From: Rhizobium sp. TH2
GTDB taxonomy: Bacteria > Pseudomonadota > Alphaproteobacteria > Rhizobiales > Rhizobiaceae
Direction of reading: 5' to 3'
Assembly: GCF_024707525.1 (NCBI RefSeq)
Contig: NZ_CP062231.1
Location: 2,232,001 to 2,296,000, forward strand
DNA length: 64,000 nucleotides
The position numbers and the translations under genes were made by a program. Positions 1-9,361 of this stretch are shown piece by piece (positions within the stretch are counted from its first letter, which is position 1; every line of letters starts with the position of its first letter). Under the pieces are notes generated by a model. The model saw nothing but the letters and a program-made list of their open reading frames with translations, searched no databases and was not told the origin of the DNA.

Positions 1-2414
1 ACCGCCATGCGATCGACCGGCGGCGTGGTGATCAGTGATAGTTCGCGCACACCGGTGAGCGCCAGTTGCAGCGTGCGCGGGATCGGCGTCGCCGAGAGCG
101 TCAGCACATGGACATCCGACTTCAGTTCCTTCAGCCGCTCCTTGTGCTTGACGCCGAAATGCTGCTCCTCGTCGATGATCAGCAGGCCGAGATTGGCGAA
201 TTTGACGCCCGCGCCCAACAGCGCATGCGTGCCGACCACTACATCGACCTTGCCGTCGGCCGCCGCCTTCTTGGTCTCGTTGAGTTCCTTGGCGCCCACA
301 AGGCGCGAGGCCTGCCGCACCTTGATCGGAAAGCCGCGCAGGCGCTCGGTAAATGTCTTGTAGTGCTGGCGTGCGAGCAGTGTCGTCGGCACCACGACGG
401 CAACCTGGCCGCCATTCATCGCGGCGATGAATGTCGCGCGAAGCGCCACTTCCGTCTTGCCGAACCCGACATCGCCGCAGATCAGGCGGTCCATCGGCTT
501 GCCGGCCGCAAGATCGTCCTTCACCGCATCGATCGCGTTGGCTTGGTCGTCGGTTTCGTCATAAGGAAAGCGGGCGGCGAATTCGTCGTAGAGCCCCTCG
601 GGCGCAGCCAGCACCGGCGCGTGCCGCATGGTGCGGGCGGCCGCGATCTTGATCAGGCCGTCGGCCATGGCAAGCAACTGCTTCTTCAGCTTCGCCTTGC
701 GCGCCTGCCAGGCGACGCCGCCGAGCTTGTCGAGCTGGGCTTCGGTGGCTTCCGAGCCGTAGCGGGACAGAAGTTCAATGTTTTCGACCGGCAGGAAAAG
801 CTTGTCGCCGCCGGCATATTGCAGTTCAAGACATTCATGCGGCGCGCCGACCGCCTGAATCGTGGTCAATCCCATGAAACGGCCAATGCCATGCTCAGCA
901 TGCACCACGATGCTGCCCGCTTCGAGCGAGGTCGCTTCGGAGATGAAATCGGCGGCGCGCTTGCGGCGCTTGGAGCGGCGCACCAGCCGGTCGCCGAGAA
1001 TATCCTGCTCGCCGATGACCACCAGCTTGCCGGTTTCAAAACCGCTTTCCAGCGAGAGGATGGCGGAGCCCGCCTCCCCGGCCTTGAGTTTCTGGACTTC
1101 GGTCAAACTCGCAACCGGCACGACCTTTTCGAGCCCGTGCTCGGCCAGCACCTGCAGCAATCGGTCGAGCGAACCCTCGGACCAGCCCGAAATTACGACC
1201 TTGTCGCCCTTAGCACGATGGTCGGCAATATGGCGCACCGCGGCCGAGAAGACGTTGACCCGCTCTTCGCTCTGGTTCTCGACATTCTTCGCCCAATGCA
1301 TGCCGGGCCGGGCATCGATGTTGACGACCTTGCGCGCGTCGCCATCAGGCTCGTTGAAAGCCGTCAGACGGATGGCACCGTGCTCGCGCAGCGACAGCAT
1401 GACCTGCTCGCCTGACAGATAAAGCTGGTCGGGCGGCACCGGCTTATAGGGCGCCGCCTGCATCGAGCCCTTCTGCCTGGCCGAATCCTGGCGTGCCTGG
1501 TAATAGTCGCCGATCAGTGTGAAGCGCTCGTTGACCGATTCCTGCAGCGTGTTGTCGGTAACCAGCCGGAAGCCCTCGAGATAGTCGAACAACGTGTCGA
1601 GGTGGTCGTAATAGAGCGGCAGCCAATGCTCCATGCCGGCGAAACGGCGGCCCTCGGAAATCGCCTGGTAGAGCGCGTCGTCGCGTGTGGCGGCGCCGAA
1701 CATCGTCAGGTAATTCTTGCGGAAGCGGCTGATCATATCCGGATTGAGCGACACCTCGCTCATCGGATTGACCGCGAGTGCCTTTGCGGTGCCGGTCGTA
1801 CGTTGCGTCGCCGGATCGAAATAGCGAATGGTTTCGAGCGTATCGCCGAAGAAATCGAGCCGCATCGGCTGCTCGGAATCCGGCATGAAGACATCGAGGA
1901 TACCACCGCGCACCGCGAATTCGCCGACCTCGCGCACCGTCGGCGTGCGATCGAAACCGTTGCGCTCAAGCTGGGCGGCAATGTCTTCCATGCGGATTTG
2001 TTGGCCGGCGCGCGCCGAGAACGTCATGGTAGCCATAGCATCGCGCGGCGGCAGCTTCTGCACCAGCGCGTTGGCTGTTGTCAGCACGATTGCCGGATGC
2101 CGCTTGGCCTGGAACGCGACGAGGCCGGCAAGTGCTGAAAGTCTCCTGGCGGAGACATCGGTGCCGGGCGATACGCGGTCATAGGGCAGGCAGTCCCAGC
2201 CCGGCAGTGTCAGGACCGGAATTTCGGACGCGTGGAAAGCCAGCATCTGCTCGATATCGGCCATATGCTGACCGTCCGACATGACATAGGCGACCGGCTT
2301 GCCGCTCTGCGCCATCTGGGCCAGCACCAAGGCTTCCATGCCCGGCGGCACGCTGCCGAGCGTGAAGCTCTTGTCGTCTGCAAGAATCTTGGCGGCGTTG
2401 AAATCGGAAATCAT
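1..2414 (-). CDS. mfd: Mfd transcription-repair coupling factor, N-terminal ~804 codons, cut by window edge
   Basis: Mfd releases RNA polymerase stalled at DNA lesions and recruits UvrA. The frame read leftwards from the ATG at 2414 is open to base 1. It shows an N-terminal UvrB-like part, a Walker A motif GDVGFGKTE near residue 646 and a DEEQHFG helicase box near residue 745. It ends inside the conserved TPPVDRMAV segment, so the C-terminal third lies outside the window. The start overlaps the sdhE stop as ATGA, which suggests translational coupling. The large open frames on the opposite strand are shadows of this gene. Identification is firm. Confidence 0.97.
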   Translation of the reverse strand, partial: MISDFNAAKILADDKSFTLGSVPPGMEALVLAQMAQSGKPVAYVMSDGQHMADIEQMLAFHASEIPVLTLPGWDCLPYDRVSPGTDVSARRLSALAGLVAFQAKRHPAIVLTTANALVQKLPPRDAMATMTFSARAGQQIRMEDIAAQLERNGFDRTPTVREVGEFAVRGGILDVFMPDSEQPMRLDFFGDTLETIRYFDPATQRTTGTAKALAVNPMSEVSLNPDMISRFRKNYLTMFGAATRDDALYQAISEGRRFAGMEHWLPLYYDHLDTLFDYLEGFRLVTDNTLQESVNERFTLIGDYYQARQDSARQKGSMQAAPYKPVPPDQLYLSGEQVMLSLREHGAIRLTAFNEPDGDARKVVNIDARPGMHWAKNVENQSEERVNVFSAAVRHIADHRAKGDKVVISGWSEGSLDRLLQVLAEHGLEKVVPVASLTEVQKLKAGEAGSAILSLESGFETGKLVVIGEQDILGDRLVRRSKRRKRAADFISEATSLEAGSIVVHAEHGIGRFMGLTTIQAVGAPHECLELQYAGGDKLFLPVENIELLSRYGSEATEAQLDKLGGVAWQARKAKLKKQLLAMADGLIKIAAARTMRHAPVLAAPEGLYDEFAARFPYDETDDQANAIDAVKDDLAAGKPMDRLICGDVGFGKTEVALRATFIAAMNGGQVAVVVPTTLLARQHYKTFTERLRGFPIKVRQASRLVGAKELNETKKAAADGKVDVVVGTHALLGAGVKFANLGLLIIDEEQHFGVKHKERLKELKSDVHVLTLSATPIPRTLQLALTGVRELSLITTPPVDRMA

Positions 2415-2719
2415 GTGCTGGCGGCGTCCGGTCTGAATGCTTCCTCCGGCCGGAAGGCGGTGATGCGGGCGAAAAGCGGGGTATTCAGGTGCTCCGGCAA
2501 AGCCTTCTCGCCTGATATCCACTTGAAGAGATCGTTGTCATCCTCGGTCAGGATCGCCTCGAATTCATCGAGATCGGCGCCGGAGATAAGGCGAAGCTCG
2601 TTATCGGCGAACTGGCCGAAGATCAGGTCCATCTCGCGAATGCCGCGATGCCAGGCGCGGAAGAGAATGCGCCGGCGGCGGGGGTCGAGTTCGGCGCTGG
2701 TTCTTGTCGTGCCGGTCAT
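2411..2719 (-). CDS. sdhE: SdhE/YgfY-type FAD assembly factor (DUF339)
   Basis: This small soluble protein of 102 residues helps attach FAD to the succinate dehydrogenase flavoprotein. The family signature RGIRE (RGxxE) sits about 25 residues from the start, followed by the acidic helical C-terminus typical of the family. I chose the ATG at 2719. The frame continues 27 codons further up, but that extension would give an N-terminus unlike the family. The gene lies just before mfd with a 4-base overlap and is divergent from recG. Pairing with recG and mfd is common in alphaproteobacteria. Confidence 0.9.
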   Translation of the reverse strand: MTGTTRTSAELDPRRRRILFRAWHRGIREMDLIFGQFADNELRLISGADLDEFEAILTEDDNDLFKWISGEKALPEHLNTPLFARITAFRPEEAFRPDAAST

Positions 2720-2827
2720 GTCGTGCGAGCCATGCGGTTCTTTCCATTCTCGTTCGGCGCTCTCTATATCCTTTGAAAACCGGCTTGTCAGCCTTGCCAA
2801 TCAACGTTCCAACTGGGAAAAAAGCCC

Positions 2828-4933
2828 ATGCGCCCTTCCCTTCTCGATCCGCTCTTCGCGTCACTGTCTTCGCTGCCCGGTATCGGGGCGAAGATGGGCG
2901 AGCTCTATGCGCGCCTGCTCGGCCGCGAGTCGATCGAGGATTGCCGGATCATCGACCTGATCTTCCATGCGCCTTCGGCGGTGATCGATCGGCGCAAACA
3001 GCCGGGAATCGCCTATGCGCCGCAGGGTTCGATCGTCACGGTCACGGCGCGTGTCGATCGCCACCAGCCGCCGCCGCGCGGTAATGCCAACGTTCCCTAT
3101 CGCGTGTTCCTGCAGGACGATACCGGAGAAATGGCGCTGGTCTTCTTTCGCGCCAAGGGCAACTGGCTGGAAAAATCGCTGCCGATCGACGAGACCGTCA
3201 TGGTCAGTGGCAAGGTGGACTGGTTCAACGGCCGCGTCTCGATGGTACATCCGGATCATGTCGCACGGCTGTCGGAGGGTCAGAGCCTGCCCTTGATCGA
3301 ACCCGTCTATCCGCTCACGGCCGGCCTCTCGCCCAAGGTTCTGCGGAAGACGATCGAAGCGGCGGCCGAGCGTGTGCCTGATCTGCCGGAATGGATCGAC
3401 GAATCCCTGATCAAGCAGCAGCGCTTTCCGCAAACCGCGGACGCGCTGAAACAACTGCATCATCCGGAGGACGAGAAGGATATCGACCCGCAATGCTCGA
3501 CCCGGCGCCGGCTCGCCTATGACGAATTTCTGGCCGGCCAGATATCGTTGGCATTGGTGCGTTCAAGGCTGCGCAAGGTCCCCGGCGTGCCGGTGCGCCC
3601 GACCGGACTGTTGGCGAAGAAGGTGACCGATGCCCTGCCCTTCTCGCTGACGTCGAGCCAATCGGCAGCGATCGCCGATATCCTCGCTGACATGGCGGGC
3701 GAGGATCGCATGCTGAGGTTGCTGCAGGGCGATGTCGGCTCGGGCAAGACGGTTGTTGCGCTGATGGCGATGATTGCGGTCGTGGAGGCCGGCGGCCAGG
3801 CGGTGCTTATGGCGCCGACCGAGATTCTCGCCCGCCAGCATCTTGCGACCCTTAGCCAGATGGCACGCGGCACGGGCGTCGAGATCAATATCCTCACCGG
3901 ACGTACCAAGGGCCGTGAGCGCGACGAGATTCTCGAGCGCATCGCGGACGGCAAGGCTCAGATCCTGATCGGCACGCATGCGTTGTTCCAGGACAGCGTC
4001 AACTATCAAAATCTGCAACTTGCCGTCGTCGATGAACAGCACCGCTTCGGCGTCCATCAGCGGCTGCGGCTGACCTCCAAGGGCCTGTCGCCGCACATGC
4101 TGGTGATGACCGCGACACCGATCCCGCGCACGCTGGTGCTCGCCGCCTTTGGCGACATGGATGTCTCCAAGCTCACCGAAAAGCCCGCGGGTCGCAAGCC
4201 GATCCAGACTGTGATCGTGCCCGGAGAGCGCCTCGAGGAGATCGTTCATCGCCTGCAGACAGCCGTGGCCGAGGGACGCAAGGTCTATTGGATCTGCCCG
4301 CTGGTCGAGGAGACCGAAGAGAGCAACCTGATGTCGGTCGAGGAGCGGCATGCGGTGCTCTCGCAGTTCTTCGGCAAGCAGGTCGCGCTCATTCACGGCC
4401 GGATGAGCGGTCCTGAGAAGGACGCCGTCATGGCCGGCTTCAAGCGCGGCGAGACGCGACTGCTGGTCGCGACGACAGTGATCGAGGTCGGCGTCGACGT
4501 CCCCGATGCCACGATCATGGTTATCGAGCATGCCGAACGCTTCGGGCTCGCCCAGCTCCACCAGCTCAGGGGCCGGGTGGGTCGCGGCAGCGAGGCGTCG
4601 AGTTGCATCCTGCTTTATTCAGGCAAGCTCAGCCAGAATGCCGAGGCGCGGCTCAAGATCATGCGCGAGACCGAGGATGGCTTTCTGATCGCCGAAGAGG
4701 ATCTCAGGCTGCGCGGCGAAGGCGAATTGCTCGGCACGAAACAGTCCGGCACGCCGGGCTTCGCCATTGCCAGCCTTGAGGCGCATGGCGACCTCCTGGA
4801 GATCGCGCGCAAGGATTCGCACTATCTGCTCGATCGCGATCCAGAGCTGCAAAGCCCGCGCGGCGAGGCGATCCGCGTCCTGCTTTATCTCTTCCGGCGC
4901 GACGAGGCGATCCGGTTCCTGAAAGCTGGCTGA
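2828..4933 (+). CDS. recG: ATP-dependent DNA helicase RecG
   Basis: RecG remodels stalled replication forks and branch-migrates Holliday junctions. The 701-residue protein has the usual size and order: an N-terminal OB-fold wedge domain, then two helicase lobes. Visible motifs are Walker A GDVGSGKT near residue 303, DEQHRFG near residue 399, TATPIPRT, and a C-terminal QLRGRVGRG motif VI. It runs divergently from sdhE-mfd and ends one base before the stop of the leftward DUF502 gene. Nothing is missing. Confidence 0.97.
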   Translation: MRPSLLDPLFASLSSLPGIGAKMGELYARLLGRESIEDCRIIDLIFHAPSAVIDRRKQPGIAYAPQGSIVTVTARVDRHQPPPRGNANVPYRVFLQDDTGEMALVFFRAKGNWLEKSLPIDETVMVSGKVDWFNGRVSMVHPDHVARLSEGQSLPLIEPVYPLTAGLSPKVLRKTIEAAAERVPDLPEWIDESLIKQQRFPQTADALKQLHHPEDEKDIDPQCSTRRRLAYDEFLAGQISLALVRSRLRKVPGVPVRPTGLLAKKVTDALPFSLTSSQSAAIADILADMAGEDRMLRLLQGDVGSGKTVVALMAMIAVVEAGGQAVLMAPTEILARQHLATLSQMARGTGVEINILTGRTKGRERDEILERIADGKAQILIGTHALFQDSVNYQNLQLAVVDEQHRFGVHQRLRLTSKGLSPHMLVMTATPIPRTLVLAAFGDMDVSKLTEKPAGRKPIQTVIVPGERLEEIVHRLQTAVAEGRKVYWICPLVEETEESNLMSVEERHAVLSQFFGKQVALIHGRMSGPEKDAVMAGFKRGETRLLVATTVIEVGVDVPDATIMVIEHAERFGLAQLHQLRGRVGRGSEASSCILLYSGKLSQNAEARLKIMRETEDGFLIAEEDLRLRGEGELLGTKQSGTPGFAIASLEAHGDLLEIARKDSHYLLDRDPELQSPRGEAIRVLLYLFRRDEAIRFLKAG

Positions 4934-5617
4934 TCAGGCGGCGGAAATCGATGGCGGAGCCGGTAGCTGTTTGGGCGACCATTTTGGGGTGACCAGACCC
5001 CCCGAAATCAGCAGCTTGGCCGCGTCTTCGGTGGACATGTCGAGTTCCATGATCTTCTTCTTCTCCACGAAGATCAGGAAGCCGGCCGTGGGCACCGGCG
5101 TGGGCGGCAGGAAGACCGCCGCCATTTCCATGCCCTTGTCGCTGAAGCGCGTGGCGATCTCCCCTTGAGCGTCTGTTGCGACAAAAACCACGGACCAGAA
5201 CCCCGGCGACGGATACTCGATCATCCCGACCTTCTTGAAGGAATTCGTCCGCTCGCGGAGAACCGTTTCAAAAATCTGCTTGAGGCCCTTGTAGATCGAG
5301 CGCACGAGCGGCATCCGGTCCAGCACCGACTCGCCCGCCTCGACAATGGTGCGGCCGATCAGGTTCTTGCCGAGAAATCCGACGATCGTGATGAGGATAA
5401 GGGCAACCAGAAGCCCGAAGCCGGGCACAGCGAATGTCAGGTAGTTCTCGGGGCTATAGCGCGCGGGGATAAGCGGCTTGACCCAGCTGTCGGCCCAACG
5501 GATGAAGGTCCAGGTCAGCCAGATGGTAATGGCAATCGGGGCACAGATGATGAGCCCGGTCAGGAAATTGTTTCGTAGCCTGACGCCGAACGGCGGCTTA
5601 TGCGGAATTTCGGTCAT
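4934..5617 (-). CDS. DUF502 family membrane protein
   Basis: This 227-residue protein belongs to the DUF502 family, whose biochemical role is not established. Two hydrophobic segments are visible, roughly residues 15-38 (with the conserved TGLIICAPIAIT stretch) and 63-86. A conserved soluble C-terminal part follows, including RSIYKGLKQI and PTPVPTAGF. The gene is tail to tail with recG and has no intergenic space. Upstream lies a palindromic repeat rather than an obvious promoter, so it may be read from the glmU-glmS transcript or from a promoter close to 5620-5690. Confidence 0.85.
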   Translation of the reverse strand: MTEIPHKPPFGVRLRNNFLTGLIICAPIAITIWLTWTFIRWADSWVKPLIPARYSPENYLTFAVPGFGLLVALILITIVGFLGKNLIGRTIVEAGESVLDRMPLVRSIYKGLKQIFETVLRERTNSFKKVGMIEYPSPGFWSVVFVATDAQGEIATRFSDKGMEMAAVFLPPTPVPTAGFLIFVEKKKIMELDMSTEDAAKLLISGGLVTPKWSPKQLPAPPSISAA

Positions 5618-5685
5618 ACGTCGGTCCCATGTTCATCCGCAAAGACTATGAATAGCGTCAGTCTCTTGCGTCGCACAAGAACTTT

Positions 5686-6020
5686 GAGCGCTTCATTGTT
5701 AAATGAAAGCAGTTCTGCCGAGCAGGTTTTCGTCAGGACCAAGGCGGCGGGCGAGCGTCGTACCCTAAGGTACGGCCGAGACCGACGCCACAGGGACTGG
5801 CGGAAAGATGCCCGGCCCACCGGGCGCGCTTCGCGACGCCCGGCGATTCTAATGTCTTGCAGATTTGCTTTTGCAAATCTGCGGGAGGGTTGGCCGAAAC
5901 GGGCCGGCTCTTCGATCGGCTGGCTTGGCCGTAGTGCTTGGCTACGACGTGCGCCAGCCGATCGAACATCCGACTCCGCCTCAGCCAACAGAACTGCTTT
6001 CATTTAACAATGAAGCGCTC
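5686..6020. repeat. Palindromic intergenic element, family 1, copy 1
   Basis: This 335 bp element is bounded by a perfect 32 bp inverted repeat (5686-5717 and 5989-6020). Inside are further perfect palindromes: a 14 bp stem at 5911-5924/5953-5966, a 10 bp stem with a TTTT loop at 5859-5882, and a CCGGGCG/CGCCCGG hairpin at 5820-5843. Closely related copies lie at 25096-25420 and 46824-47098. It contains no transposase, and its open frames are not conserved between copies. It starts two bases past the glmS stop and fills most of the 405-base gap before the DUF502 gene. It resembles the palindromic mosaic repeats known in rhizobia, but I cannot assign it to a named family. Confidence 0.9.
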
Positions 6021-6022
6021 CG

Positions 6023-7846
6023 TCACTCCACCGTGACCGATTTTGCCAGATTGCGCGGCTGATCGACATCGGTGCCCATGAAGACAGCCGTGTGATAGGC
6101 CAGCAACTGGATCGGCAGCGTAAAGATCATCGGGTGGATGACCTCATCGACCTCGGGCAGCACGATCGTCGCCATGGTGGGAAGGTCGGTGGCGGCGGCC
6201 CCCTTCTCGTCGGTGATGAAGATGATCCGGCCGCCGCGCGCGGCCACTTCCTGCATGTTCGACACTGTCTTCTCGAAGAACCGGTCATGGGGCGCGATGA
6301 CGATGACGGGCATGTTCTCATCGATCAGCGCGATTGGCCCATGCTTCAGCTCGCCAGCGGCATAGCCTTCGGCATGAATATAGGAAATCTCCTTGAGCTT
6401 CAGCGCACCTTCCATGGCGATCGGAAAGCTGGTGCCGCGGCCGAGATAGAGTACATCCTTGAACTTCGAGAGATCGCGCGCGAGCGCCTCGATCTGCGGC
6501 TGGATCGTGTTCAGCACCTTGGCCATCACGCGCGGCATTTCGGCGAGGTGCCTGACGATCTGCTTCTCTGCGGCAGCGGTCAGCGTACCACGCGCCCTGC
6601 CCGCCTGAATCGCAAGTGCGGCCAGGACCGTCAATTGGCAGGTGAAGGCCTTGGTCGAGGCGACGCCGATCTCGGGACCAGCCAGGATCGGGAACACGAC
6701 GTCGGATTCCCGTGCGATAGTGGATTCACGGACATTGACGACGGCGCCAATCCTCAAGCCCGCCTCGCGGCAGTAGTGCAAGGAAGCCAGCGTATCGGCC
6801 GTCTCGCCCGATTGGGAGATGAAGAGCGCGGCGGAATTCGGATTGAGCGGGATTTCCCGGTAGCGAAATTCCGAGGCGACATCGATCTCGACCGGCAGGC
6901 GTGCATAGCGCTCGAACCAGTATTTGCCAGTCAACCCGGCCAGATAGGCCGTGCCGCAAGCTGAAATGGCGAGGCTCGAAATATTGGCGAAATCAATGCC
7001 TTCTACCGGCTTGATCCGGCTCTCGGCGAAATCGATGTAGTGACCCAGCGTGTGCGAGATCGACTCCGGCTGTTCGTGGATTTCCTTTTCCATGAAATGC
7101 CGGTGGTTGCCCTTGTCGATCATGAAGGACGTTGCCGTCGATTGCTGGCGCGCCCGCTTGACCGGCGTGCCATCAGCATCGAAAATCTCCGCCGAACCAA
7201 CGGTGATAACCGCCCAGTCGCCATCATTGAGGTAGGAAATCTGGTTGGTGAACGGCGCCAGTGCGATCGCATCGGACCCCAGGAACATTTCGTCCTTGCC
7301 GTAGCCGATCGCCAATGGCGGACCGGAACGCGAGGCGTAGATCTTGCCCGGCTCGTCCCGAAAGAGGATGGCCAGCGCATAGGCGCCGGTGACGCGCTTC
7401 AGCATTGCCTCGACGGCGCCGCGCGGCGTCTTGCCATCGCGAAGATGCTTGGCGAGCAGCTGCGCCACCACTTCCGTGTCGGTCTGGGTGTTGAAGGTCA
7501 CGCCTTCCGCAGTGAGCTCGTGCTTGATCTCGGCGAAATTCTCGATGATGCCGTTATGGACGACGGACACGCCATCGGTGAAGTGCGGATGCGCATTGGC
7601 TTCGGTCGGCGCGCCGTGCGTGGCCCAACGGGTATGCGCAATGCCGGAATTGCCGTCGAGCGGCTGCTCAGTCAGCCTGCGCTCCAGGTTGACCAGCTTG
7701 CCCTCGGCGCGACGGCGATCGAGCTGGCCGGCGTGAACCGTGGCCACACCTGCGGAATCATAGCCTCGGTATTCCAGCCGCTTGAGCGCATCGACCAGTC
7801 TAGGAGCGACTGAATGATTCCCGACGATGCCGACAATGCCGCACAT
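6023..7846 (-). CDS. glmS: Glutamine--fructose-6-phosphate aminotransferase GlmS
   Basis: GlmS makes glucosamine-6-phosphate from fructose-6-phosphate and glutamine, the first committed step towards UDP-GlcNAc for peptidoglycan and lipid A. I placed the start at the ATG giving MCGIVG, because the mature enzyme needs Cys at position 2 as the N-terminal nucleophile; the open frame extends 18 codons further up. The 607 residues hold an N-terminal glutamine amidotransferase domain and two SIS sugar-isomerase domains, ending in AKSVTVE with the conserved C-terminal loop. It follows glmU by 98 bases in the same direction. I see no convincing glmS ribozyme. Confidence 0.98.
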   Translation of the reverse strand: MCGIVGIVGNHSVAPRLVDALKRLEYRGYDSAGVATVHAGQLDRRRAEGKLVNLERRLTEQPLDGNSGIAHTRWATHGAPTEANAHPHFTDGVSVVHNGIIENFAEIKHELTAEGVTFNTQTDTEVVAQLLAKHLRDGKTPRGAVEAMLKRVTGAYALAILFRDEPGKIYASRSGPPLAIGYGKDEMFLGSDAIALAPFTNQISYLNDGDWAVITVGSAEIFDADGTPVKRARQQSTATSFMIDKGNHRHFMEKEIHEQPESISHTLGHYIDFAESRIKPVEGIDFANISSLAISACGTAYLAGLTGKYWFERYARLPVEIDVASEFRYREIPLNPNSAALFISQSGETADTLASLHYCREAGLRIGAVVNVRESTIARESDVVFPILAGPEIGVASTKAFTCQLTVLAALAIQAGRARGTLTAAAEKQIVRHLAEMPRVMAKVLNTIQPQIEALARDLSKFKDVLYLGRGTSFPIAMEGALKLKEISYIHAEGYAAGELKHGPIALIDENMPVIVIAPHDRFFEKTVSNMQEVAARGGRIIFITDEKGAAATDLPTMATIVLPEVDEVIHPMIFTLPIQLLAYHTAVFMGTDVDQPRNLAKSVTVE

Positions 7847-7944
7847 GCAACGACCCCCGAAATTTCCGATAGTTTGCGTCTTACCCGAATTATGCCGCAT
7901 CGCAACGCATGCGCCATCACTTTCGGTTGCTTGCGTTAACGCCG

Positions 7945-9303
7945 CTAGGTCTTCTTCTTCGATTCCTTCAGCGCCCTGTTGCGCGCCGCTATCTCCGTGC
8001 CATAGCCGAGCTTATTCATCTGGCGGGCACGCCCAAAGGCTGCGGCTCCGGCGGGAACGTCTTCGGTAATGACGCTGCCAGATGCGGTCAGTGCGCCTTC
8101 TCCAATGTTCACCGGCGCCACAAGCGACGAGTTGGAGCCGATAAAGGCATCGGCGCCGATGACGGTATCGAATTTGTTGAAGCCATCGTAATTGCAGGTC
8201 ACCGTGCCGGCGCCGATATTGGCGCGCGGGCCGATCGTGGCGTCGCCGATATAGGTGAGATGGCTTACCTTGGCGCCCTCCCCGATCTCGGCCTTCTTGA
8301 TCTCGACGAAATTGCCGACCTTGGCATTGGCGCGAAGATTGGCGCCCGGCCGCAGCCGCGCATACGGCCCGACATTGGCGCCCGAGGCGACATAGGCACC
8401 CTCGAGATGCGAGAAGGCGTGGATCACCGCGTTCGGCTCGACCATGACGCCGGGTCCGAAGACCACGTTCGGCTCGATCATCGTATCCTGGCCGATTTGC
8501 GTGTCGTAAGAGAGGAACACCGTCTCCGGCGCGATCATCGTCACGCCTGAGATCATCAGTTCGTGGCGCTTCTTGCGCTGCCAGATCGCTTCGAGTTCCG
8601 CGAGTTCGGCACGGTTGTTGCAGCCCGCCACGGTATCCAGCGGCGCTTCGACCGTGGCGGCTTTGCCGCCCTCGCCGCGCAGGATTTCAATGATATCGGT
8701 GAGGTAATACTCGCCCTTGACATTGTTGTTGGTGATCTTGCCCAACAGCGCCAAGGCCTTGGCGCCGTCGATCGCCATCAGGCCTGAATTGCAGAGCGTG
8801 ACCTTTCGCTCCTCCGCCGTGGCATCCTTTTCCTCGCGGATCGCCACCAGCTCGCCATCCGCTTCCAGCAGCCGTCCATAGCCGGTCGGCTTGTCGGTGC
8901 GGAACCCGATTACCGCCACATCAAAGCCGGCACGAACCTTGTCGCGCGCCTCGGCAAGCGGCCCGGGCTCGATCAGCGGCGCATCGGCATAGGCGACGAT
9001 GACCTGATCGTATCCCTTGGCGATCTCGGCCCTCGCTGCAAGCACGGCGTGGCCGGTGCCCAGGCGTTCCTTCTGTTCGTAGGGTGTGACTTTCAGCGAA
9101 CCGCTCGAAGCTGCGGCAATCACCGGACCAGCATCGCGACCGACCACCAGGGCGACATCGGTGACACCGGTCCGCTCGAGCGCGATCATGACATGGGTGA
9201 TCATCGGCAGATTGCCGACCGTATGCAGCACCTTGGATTTCGTCGATTTCATCCGCGTGCTCTCGCCCGCGGCGAGCACCACCGCAAGAACGCGATCACT
9301 CAT
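7945..9303 (-). CDS. glmU: Bifunctional GlmU: N-acetylglucosamine-1-P uridylyltransferase / glucosamine-1-P acetyltransferase
   Basis: GlmU acetylates glucosamine-1-phosphate and couples it to UTP to form UDP-GlcNAc. The 452-residue protein begins with the nucleotidyltransferase signature [11 protein letters not shown] and continues into a left-handed beta-helix of hexapeptide repeats ([13 protein letters not shown] and following), with the conserved NYDG near the acetyltransferase site. It is read before glmS, so the two enzymes that bracket the pathway are made together. Length and motifs are normal. Confidence 0.98.
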   Translation of the reverse strand: MSDRVLAVVLAAGESTRMKSTKSKVLHTVGNLPMITHVMIALERTGVTDVALVVGRDAGPVIAAASSGSLKVTPYEQKERLGTGHAVLAARAEIAKGYDQVIVAYADAPLIEPGPLAEARDKVRAGFDVAVIGFRTDKPTGYGRLLEADGELVAIREEKDATAEERKVTLCNSGLMAIDGAKALALLGKITNNNVKGEYYLTDIIEILRGEGGKAATVEAPLDTVAGCNNRAELAELEAIWQRKKRHELMISGVTMIAPETVFLSYDTQIGQDTMIEPNVVFGPGVMVEPNAVIHAFSHLEGAYVASGANVGPYARLRPGANLRANAKVGNFVEIKKAEIGEGAKVSHLTYIGDATIGPRANIGAGTVTCNYDGFNKFDTVIGADAFIGSNSSLVAPVNIGEGALTASGSVITEDVPAGAAAFGRARQMNKLGYGTEIAARNRALKESKKKT

Positions 9304-9361
9304 GCCGATTCTCCCGATTTATTCCGGATTTCGATTATCGCGTGGCTTGCGATTGCGCAAC

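Noticed and set aside
66..1415. 449-codon open frame opposite mfd
   Set aside because: It is antisense to a clear Mfd protein and has no family pattern; high GC makes long antisense frames common here.
3563..4561. 332-codon minus-strand frame inside recG
   Set aside because: Shadow of recG; the RecG motifs are intact and the antisense product is low-complexity His/Arg/Asp-rich.
5614..6003. 129-codon frame covering repeat family 1 copy 1, with look-alikes at 25105-25464 and 46768-47079
   Set aside because: Parts resemble each other only because the DNA repeats are alike; lengths, ends and frames differ between copies, so they are not genes or a transposase.
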